Shown piece by piece: positions 58,137 through 64,000 of a DNA stretch of 64,000 bases (within the stretch, counting starts at the first letter, position 1; each line of letters opens with the position of its first letter). The stretch is from Desulfoluna butyratoxydans (GTDB taxonomy: Bacteria > Desulfobacterota > Desulfobacteria > Desulfobacterales > Desulfolunaceae), in the NCBI RefSeq assembly GCF_900699765.1, contig NZ_CAADHO010000004.1:372001-436000 (forward strand), given 5' to 3'. A program made the translations under genes and the position numbers. The notes beneath the pieces are model-generated. The model saw only the letters and a program-made list of their open reading frames with translations, had not been told where the DNA came from and searched no databases.

Positions 58137-59717
58137 TCAAAGCTCCTCAATATCATCCAAACAGGCTGCTGCCCGTTCGAGTATCGCCTGCCGCTGGTCT
58201 TCGGATTTTTTGCCCCACACAGCATATACCATCTTATTTCTGGGGTTAGCGGCAAAAGCGGTTTGGTTGTCGTGCATAAAGTGCCAGTACAGGGCATTGA
58301 GGGGGCAGGCGTTTGGGGTCGTTGTCTCTGTAACGCGATAATGGCAGTCGCTGCAGTAGTCGCTCATCTTTTTGACGTAGTTACCGCTGGCCGCGTATGC
58401 TTTGGAGCCCACGATGCCGTTGTCGGCAAATTGGCTCATGCCCCTGGTGTTGGGCAGCTCCACCCATTGGATGGCATCGATGTAGATGCCCATATACCAA
58501 TTGTCAACTTGGTCGGGGTCTACGCCTGCAAGAAGGCAGAAATTACCCGTAATCATCAGGCGCTGGATGTGGTGGGCATAAGCCATGTCAAGGGATTGGG
58601 TGATGGCCTGCCGAAGGCAATGCATCCGGGTCTCTCCGGTCCAGAACCAGGAGGGCAGTGGACGAGTCGCATCCAAGCCGTTGCAGGACTCGTATTCGGG
58701 CATGTTGGCCCAGTAGATACCCCGTATGAACTCCCGCCACCCAAGGATTTGTCGCACAAACCCTTCCACCTGTGCCAGGTCCATCCGGGGTTTTCTGGTG
58801 TGGTAGTGCTCAATGACCGTGCTGATCACGTGTTGCGGGCTGAGCATTTTGCTGTTCAAGGCAAAGGACAACCTTGAATGAAACAGTCCGAACTGCCTTT
58901 TCATGTCTGTCGCGCCAAGCTTGCCGGTCATTGCATCCTGGAATCGGCCGAAGTGCTTCAGGCCGTTATGACAAAAATAACTCAGCAATTCTGATGCCTG
59001 CTGGACATTGACCGGCCAGATCAGGTGGAGAGATTCTTTCCCGATGGTCTGGATGCCGTGCCGTTTGATTCGCGCCAGGATATCCCGGACATCGTTTGCG
59101 AACAGCAACGGTTCGGGTACCAGCTTCAGGTCATCGGCTTTGAGTTTGTTTCGGTTTTGTGCATCATAATTCCAGCGGCCCCCTTCCGGCTCCTCTCCAT
59201 CCATGAGGATGTGAAATCGTACCCGCATTTTTCGGTAAAAAGCTTCCATACGATGCCGTTTGCCTCTGCTGAATGTGCGATGGATCTCCTCGTCTGAAAG
59301 ATAAAAATGCTCGGTATCATAAACCGTGGTGCCCACGGCTTTCATCGCTGCGGATTGACAAAACTGAGCGAGTTGTTCTCGCAGGCGGTACTCATCCGGC
59401 AGTTGGTATTCAAATTGTGTTGCCTGGTGTTTTTCGAGCAAATGGCTGAGCAGCTCCGGCAGACTTGCAAAAGAGGCTGTATCGTCCAGTGTCAAGTACA
59501 GTACCTGATGACCGGCGTTGCGGAGCGTCTCGGCAAAGTTGGCCATTGCAGCAAAAAACGCACACAGCTTCTGGACATGGTGACATACATACGATGCTTC
59601 CTGGAGCAGCTCAGCAATGACATACAAAATGTTATCGTCTTTTTGTCTGTACCAGGAGTGGCTGGTATTAAGCTGGTCGCCGAGAATGAGCCTTAGGCGG
59701 GAGTGTTTTTTGGTCAT
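58137..59717 (-). CDS. phrB: Prokaryotic (6-4) photolyase/cryptochrome, FeS-BCP family
   Basis: The 526-residue flavoprotein is expected to repair (6-4) photoproducts in DNA using light, with FAD, a lumazine-type antenna and a [4Fe-4S] cluster. The N-terminal Rossmann-like domain starts RLRLILGDQLN, the family opening. The C-terminal FAD-binding helical domain includes GWREFIRGIYW and the motif FADNGIVGSKAYAASGNYVKKMSDYC. Four cysteines, C367, C455, C458 and C471, have the spacing 88-3-13. As I recall it, this is the spacing of the cluster ligands C350, C438, C441 and C454 in Agrobacterium PhrB. The length also fits. The start has AAGG about nine bases upstream. It lies on the opposite strand to the surface-protein island, with no obvious functional tie to its neighbours. 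Confidence 0.92.
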   Translation of the reverse strand: MTKKHSRLRLILGDQLNTSHSWYRQKDDNILYVIAELLQEASYVCHHVQKLCAFFAAMANFAETLRNAGHQVLYLTLDDTASFASLPELLSHLLEKHQATQFEYQLPDEYRLREQLAQFCQSAAMKAVGTTVYDTEHFYLSDEEIHRTFSRGKRHRMEAFYRKMRVRFHILMDGEEPEGGRWNYDAQNRNKLKADDLKLVPEPLLFANDVRDILARIKRHGIQTIGKESLHLIWPVNVQQASELLSYFCHNGLKHFGRFQDAMTGKLGATDMKRQFGLFHSRLSFALNSKMLSPQHVISTVIEHYHTRKPRMDLAQVEGFVRQILGWREFIRGIYWANMPEYESCNGLDATRPLPSWFWTGETRMHCLRQAITQSLDMAYAHHIQRLMITGNFCLLAGVDPDQVDNWYMGIYIDAIQWVELPNTRGMSQFADNGIVGSKAYAASGNYVKKMSDYCSDCHYRVTETTTPNACPLNALYWHFMHDNQTAFAANPRNKMVYAVWGKKSEDQRQAILERAAACLDDIEEL

Positions 59718-59934
59718 AGCGTCGCCTTTTCTATGCTTTTACCGACTGGAATCTGGACGTTCGGTCGGAGGTGAACAGGTGGCGCATCGCGTAGTTTGGG
59801 GGAAACGTTTCGAGTAGAAGATGTTTTATTACTTTTTATGAATCACCGATGATTTTCGACCATTGATAAAACTGGGGGGCTGGAAAAAAGCTAAACATCA
59901 ATAACGTAAAGATTATTCGTGATTGATTTTCCAT
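59718..59934. other. Intergenic region between the photolyase and small exported protein genes
   Basis: About 217 bases. It would hold the photolyase promoter and the 3' end of the small exported protein gene. I see A+T-rich blocks but no clear operator, promoter pair or terminator hairpin. Confidence 0.4.
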
Positions 59935-60375
59935 TTAATCAATGGCCGAAACTCCTGTCATCCCTCCGGAGGGGAATTGTGGAAGGGTGGGGGCAGGAGG
60001 GAGTGTTGACTGATTCGTTTGTATGGGAATTTTGTCCGTCAGGGTCAAGGCCGGTGGTGCCGGTGAGTATACGCTGTAACACGAGATGGTAACTTGAGAT
60101 CCCCCCGGTGCCAATGGTTTCGGGGGCATGATCCGGTATCTGGAAAGGTCTTGGTGCATGGGAAACAGGATGCTGGTAATGGACAGGTTGCTTGCGTTTT
60201 TACCGATGGTTGAGGCACTTACGTTGCTTTCAGAGCTGCCAGCAGAGATTCCCTGGGTTGCGATGAACGAAGCCAGTTGACTTTCAGATAGGGGCTCCAT
60301 TTCTGCCGCGCTGAAACTGATCAATGAAAGGGCAATGATGACGGTGAACACAATAGCTTTAGAAGGGGTACCCAT
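59935..60375 (-). CDS. Small exported protein of unknown function
   Basis: The 146-residue product has a clear signal peptide (basic Lys6, hydrophobic IVFTVIIALSLISFS, likely cleavage after SAA at 24). The mature start, EMEPLSESQLASFIATQGIS, recalls the short L-x-D/E-x-x-L...QG segment after the signal peptide in several families of small secreted or pilus-linked proteins; this is a weak resemblance. The rest is rich in serine, threonine and proline (PAPPALTLTDK, LPPAPTLPQFP), with one cysteine and no recognised domain. AAGGA lies about eleven bases upstream of the ATG. It could be a surface or filament-associated protein. I cannot say more. Confidence 0.65.
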   Translation of the reverse strand: MGTPSKAIVFTVIIALSLISFSAAEMEPLSESQLASFIATQGISAGSSESNVSASTIGKNASNLSITSILFPMHQDLSRYRIMPPKPLAPGGSQVTISCYSVYSPAPPALTLTDKIPIQTNQSTLPPAPTLPQFPSGGMTGVSAID

Positions 60376-60970
60376 GATGGTTACAGTCCTTGGTTCGTAT
60401 CACTATAAGGAAAAGAAATGACGATCGTGCATTCAAGGAGGTTGAGAGTAAAGACTATGACACAACGCATCCATTTGTGGGGATTACAAAGATATTCCGG
60501 TTTTCTGATATGTTGCGTTGTTAAAATCCTGTGCAGTGTATCAAAAGTACGAAGGATTTTCCAAAGAAAATATGCAATGGCATATGGCCAAATGCGACAG
60601 TTCAGCGCCATATTGTAATGAGCAAAACAGTTTCGAAATCTATTCAACACAGCCTTACATAGTAATGATTGGGAATACATCTTATGAAGAGAGATTTATC
60701 AGGTGATTATTAAAGTAACTTAGGCGAACCCATTTGCATGGGGTATGATGGCGGACATTTGGCGTGACGAGGTATCGGGTGGTGGTAAAAAAAGACGTTG
60801 GCAACCGATTTAAATTGTGTGACAAGTAGTTGTGATAAATCATGTCCCCCCATTTTATCTCTTCGAAAGATTATTGGCCGGAAAAGGTCATAGCGTATTT
60901 AATTTCGCTAATCTGGTAAGGATCAAATTCTCTGGTGTTTAAACCCTCAATCCCCAAAGGAGACCGGGAG
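60376..60970. other. 595-base divergent intergenic region
   Basis: It separates the small exported protein gene (- strand) from the lipoprotein gene (+ strand), so promoters for both should be here. Short open frames (for example 60418-60618 and 60518-60706) show no recognisable protein and I do not call them. The A+T-rich stretch before 60960 probably contains the lipoprotein promoter, but no pair of -35/-10 boxes is convincing. Confidence 0.5.
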
Positions 60971-63900
60971 ATGAAGTTGAAAACATGGATATTGTTTTGC
61001 TTTTTCATTCTTTTTGTCGGTTGCAGGATATCAGGTCAAGTAACATACGAAGGCGTTGGTTTAGAAGGTGTTGCCGTCACACTGTCTGGCGAGACGCCTC
61101 AAACAGTTCTTACGGATAGCGAGGGACGGTATGCTTTTGAAGGCATCGGCAAGGGGTCGTACACCGTTACCCCATCGTCTGTCGGTTTTGTTTTTGACCA
61201 AACCGAATCGACGGTGATCATCACAAAGGGCGATGTGGATTCTGTTGACTTTACAGCCGAAAAGCGAGCTGTTGAGACAGGCAGAATCAGTGATATGTGC
61301 AGTGCCGCGACACCCGGTATTGTGTATGCCCTGGATCAGGACAATGGGGCCTTGCTGTTAATCAACACAACGGTTGAGCATGTTGTCGGGAAAATGGCTT
61401 TGAATAATCCAGAGCCCCTTGCGATGGGTTTTTCTTCTGCTGAGAATCGAATTTTTATCGTCAGCAGGGTTGGTGGTGCCATTTCTGTTTTTGATCTGAA
61501 TACGTTGGAATTATCGGAAATTCAAGGTGTGCCAGGATTAGAAAATCGCGACGTTACCTTGTCTGAGTCATTGGGTCGAGTATACGTATTGTCCCAGCGT
61601 GACCATGAAACATTGATTTCCATTTTTGATATGGTTACGGGTCAGAAAGTTTCCGATACCATGAGTTCTTCTCATTCTTCGATAAGCAATCTGGTGTTTG
61701 ACGAGAATAGCCAGAAACTTTTTGCATGCAACAGCGGTTTTTCACCCTCATCCATCTTCAGGTATTCCGTCCAGAACGATTTGATCGAGCTGGAACAAAG
61801 TCTGAGATCAGGGGGGAACGGTCAGTCTATTAACATCAGCCCGGATGGCAAGACACTGGTATTTCCATGTGGGGGTGGCAATGGCTCCGGGTATACGATT
61901 TATGACTATGACACTTCGAATTTTTCCAATGTCCATGGGGAGTGGGATGTTGGGACATATCCTGTTTCCGCCATGTTCAGTCCGGATGGACATGTTCTCT
62001 ACGCAACCAATGGCGATTCATATGACAACCACCTGTATATCATGGATGCAGGGGACTATTCCGAAATCCGCAAACTTCCTTTTCCCCATGCGGATGACTA
62101 CTCTGTCATTACTCCGAATGCGGATGGCTCAAAAGTTGTGGGTTTCAGTTACGATGATTATAAAGAAGAGGGTCATGGACTCTACTTTTTCACAGATGTG
62201 AAGGCGGATCCGACTCCTGTCCCCCATGGTTTGGGGCGTATTTCAGATATGGTCGCCGGGAGCGCAGCTGAGACAGTCTATGCCCTGGACCAGACGCATC
62301 AGTGCTTGTACGAAATCAATACCGATGAGGAAGGGATCGCAAAAGAGACGCTTTTGCCGTTCACCCAGCCGTTGGCTGTCTCTTTTTCGGAAATCGATAG
62401 AAAAGTTTATATTGTCAGTAAATTTTCAGGGAGTGTAGCGGTTCTGGATATGGAGTCCAGTGAAGTGACCGAGATGCCCTTTACCTATTGTGATGACGGT
62501 GTCGATATTTCTCTTGATCCTGTGCGTCGAAGGCTTTTTGTTCTTGCAAAAAGCGAAAACGGGATGAAACTTTACATGATGGACATGGAAACTGGCGAGG
62601 TCCTTTCAGAAACACCGTTGGACGACAGGTGGATCAGCACCATTTCATACGATGCGAACAGCCAGAATATTTTTGCCTCCCAGAGTGGTATTTCTCCTTC
62701 GTCAATATTCAGGTACTCGACTTCGGACGACTTGCTTACGCTTGAACAGAGGCTGCGCACCGGCGGAAATGGCAAAAAAATAGATATCAGTCCGGATGGC
62801 ACCAGGCTTGTTTTTCCTTGCGGAGGAGGCAATGGGAATGGTTATACGATTTACGATTACGATACATCTGATTTTCACAATGTTCGAGGTGAGTGGGATA
62901 TAGGGACGCATCCAAAATTCGCACGGTTTAGTCCGGATGGTTCTGTTTTATTTGGGGTAAACGGCAGCCCGTCTGATAATTGCCTGTACGTCATGGATGT
63001 GGCGACCTATTCAGAAATCAGACGCCTTTCGTTTCCAAATTCCGGGGACTACTCTGTCATTACCCCGACCTCAGATGGCTCAAAAGTGGTTGGTTTCAGC
63101 TACGATGATTACAAGGACCAGGAGCACCAATTCTACTTTTTTTCAGATGTAAAGCCAGATCCAAGTCCTGCTCCCCATGGCCTGGGTGTCATTTCGGATA
63201 TGGTGTCAAGCGGTGCGCCAGACAGGGTGCTTGCCTTGGATAAAACCCACCAGGAACTATATGTGATCAACCCGCAACAGGAACGGATTGAAAACGCCAT
63301 AGAACTTTTCTATACCCAGCCCGTGGGCATGGCATTTTCTGATGTGGATTCCAAAGTGTATGTTGTCAGTAAGTTTTCAGGAAGTGTTACTGTGGTGGAT
63401 ATGATTTCTTACCAAATAACCGATTTCCCATTCGCTTACAGTGAGGATGGTGTTGATATCGCTCTTTCTCCATTGCAAAGAAAAATATATGTTCTCGGAA
63501 AAAGAAAATACGAACGCTTTATTTATATCATGGACATGGATTCAGGCGAGGTACTTTCCAGAACGAAGCTTGCGGACTGGGATATAAGTTCGATACAATT
63601 TGACGACAATCGCAACAAATTATTTGCTTCGAACAGCGGGGTGTCTCCTTCTTCCATATTTCGCTATGGCATCGTGGGTAACAGCATAACCTTGGAGCAG
63701 AGCCTGCGATCCGGTGCAAACGGGCGAAAAATCAGTATCAGTCCGGATGGGTCAACGTTGGTGTTTCCTTGCGGGGGCGGGAACGGACCCGGTTATACCA
63801 TCTACGATTACGATACGTCGGATTTTAATCATGTTCGCGGGGAGTGGGATGTGGGAACCTACCCGAAATCAGCGATATTCAGCCCCGACGGTAGTCTACT

Positions 63901-64000
63901 CTATGCAACGAACGGGTCATCGAGAGATAACTATCTCTATATCATGAGGGTTTCAGGTTATTCGAGTATCAGAAAACTTCCATTTCCCAATGCTGATGAT
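60971..64000 (+). CDS. Beta-propeller lipoprotein with three tandem repeats (3' partial)
   Basis: The frame opens at ATG 60971, right after the purine-rich AGACCGGGAG, and is still open at the window end (1,010 codons visible). The signal peptide ends in the lipobox LFVGC with Cys18. Residues 20-95 form a carboxypeptidase-regulatory-like beta domain (GQVTYEGVGLEGVAVTLSG, then TDSEGRYAFEGIGKGSYTV). From residue 104 three repeats of 317-318 residues follow, starting at 61280, 62234 and 63185. Each opens with ISDM and a YALD-type strand and contains many ISPDG, FSPDG and YIMD strand motifs, as in seven-bladed propellers of the YVTN/WD40-like type. It is probably anchored in the outer membrane and binds a ligand or partner. 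The repeats recall the propellers of the giant protein at the other end of the window, but share no clear sequence block with them. Confidence 0.85.
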   Translation, partial: MKLKTWILFCFFILFVGCRISGQVTYEGVGLEGVAVTLSGETPQTVLTDSEGRYAFEGIGKGSYTVTPSSVGFVFDQTESTVIITKGDVDSVDFTAEKRAVETGRISDMCSAATPGIVYALDQDNGALLLINTTVEHVVGKMALNNPEPLAMGFSSAENRIFIVSRVGGAISVFDLNTLELSEIQGVPGLENRDVTLSESLGRVYVLSQRDHETLISIFDMVTGQKVSDTMSSSHSSISNLVFDENSQKLFACNSGFSPSSIFRYSVQNDLIELEQSLRSGGNGQSINISPDGKTLVFPCGGGNGSGYTIYDYDTSNFSNVHGEWDVGTYPVSAMFSPDGHVLYATNGDSYDNHLYIMDAGDYSEIRKLPFPHADDYSVITPNADGSKVVGFSYDDYKEEGHGLYFFTDVKADPTPVPHGLGRISDMVAGSAAETVYALDQTHQCLYEINTDEEGIAKETLLPFTQPLAVSFSEIDRKVYIVSKFSGSVAVLDMESSEVTEMPFTYCDDGVDISLDPVRRRLFVLAKSENGMKLYMMDMETGEVLSETPLDDRWISTISYDANSQNIFASQSGISPSSIFRYSTSDDLLTLEQRLRTGGNGKKIDISPDGTRLVFPCGGGNGNGYTIYDYDTSDFHNVRGEWDIGTHPKFARFSPDGSVLFGVNGSPSDNCLYVMDVATYSEIRRLSFPNSGDYSVITPTSDGSKVVGFSYDDYKDQEHQFYFFSDVKPDPSPAPHGLGVISDMVSSGAPDRVLALDKTHQELYVINPQQERIENAIELFYTQPVGMAFSDVDSKVYVVSKFSGSVTVVDMISYQITDFPFAYSEDGVDIALSPLQRKIYVLGKRKYERFIYIMDMDSGEVLSRTKLADWDISSIQFDDNRNKLFASNSGVSPSSIFRYGIVGNSITLEQSLRSGANGRKISISPDGSTLVFPCGGGNGPGYTIYDYDTSDFNHVRGEWDVGTYPKSAIFSPDGSLLYATNGSSRDNYLYIMRVSGYSSIRKLPFPNADD
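61280..64000 (+). repeat. Three tandem coding repeats of about 951-954 bases
   Basis: Units start at 61280, 62234 and 63185 (954 and 951 bases apart); the third is cut by the window end. The best kept block runs from SSIFRY through VFPCGGGNG to TIYDYDTS and GEWD, nearly unchanged in all three. The opening part of each unit is more variable. This suggests selection or gene conversion on one face of the propeller. Confidence 0.85.

Noticed and set aside
60381..60680. Minus-strand open frame of 99 codons upstream of the small exported protein
   Set aside because: It has no ribosome site, mixed low-complexity content and no recognisable domain, and it occupies the expected promoter region of two divergent genes.

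Overview
The window reads as a chromosomal segment of a Gram-negative bacterium. The evidence is lipoprotein signal peptides with lipobox cysteines, parvulin-type foldases of the SurA/PpiC kind, an RHS protein with a variable tip, and a prokaryotic FeS-type photolyase. A member of the Desulfobacterota (deltaproteobacteria) or a neighbouring lineage is my best guess. There is no rRNA or housekeeping marker here, so this is inference.

Region 1 (1-49704, all + strand) is a surface and secreted protein island. It opens inside a giant gene (over 10,000 codons, 5' end outside the window). This gene is built from about seven repeats of an Ig-like / IPT-TIG / IPT-TIG / beta-propeller super-module, followed by Ig-like domains, calcium-binding thrombospondin type 3 repeats, a beta-helix-like section and a C-terminal FG-GAP-like propeller. 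Forty-seven bases downstream come two lipoproteins of the PpiC/SurA foldase type. Next is a 2,620-residue secreted protein with two jelly-roll-like modules, FN3 domains and twelve tandem Ig-like domains, then a 2,686-residue RHS/YD-repeat protein. The RHS gene ends in an AT-rich, cysteine-rich tip that overlaps a small two-helix membrane protein gene, the layout of an RHS toxin and its immunity gene. I infer that the foldases help mature the giant exported proteins in the periplasm.

Region 2 (49705-56352) is a mobile-element patch. It holds five decayed copies of a REP-associated tyrosine transposase (RAYT) gene and a tandem duplication of about 2.35 kb. Each duplicated unit carries a RAYT relic, an astacin-like metalloprotease with a C-terminal dockerin domain, and a RAYT gene preceded by hairpins and REP-like palindromes. 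The upstream RAYT copy is cut off by another relic; the downstream copy is intact. The intact copy lies between recognisable terminal inverted repeats, and the relics begin with the same end sequence. A REP-like arm of the same family also lies upstream of the RHS gene.

Region 3 (56353-60375, - strand) holds a DUF4037-DUF4125 protein, a (6-4) photolyase of the FeS-BCP/PhrB family with all four cluster cysteines at the expected spacing, and a small exported protein of unknown role. Region 4 (60971 to the window end, + strand) is a partial lipoprotein gene with three tandem repeats of about 318 residues that look like beta-propellers.

No tRNA, rRNA, CRISPR array or replication origin was seen. 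All family assignments were made by reading the sequence by eye.
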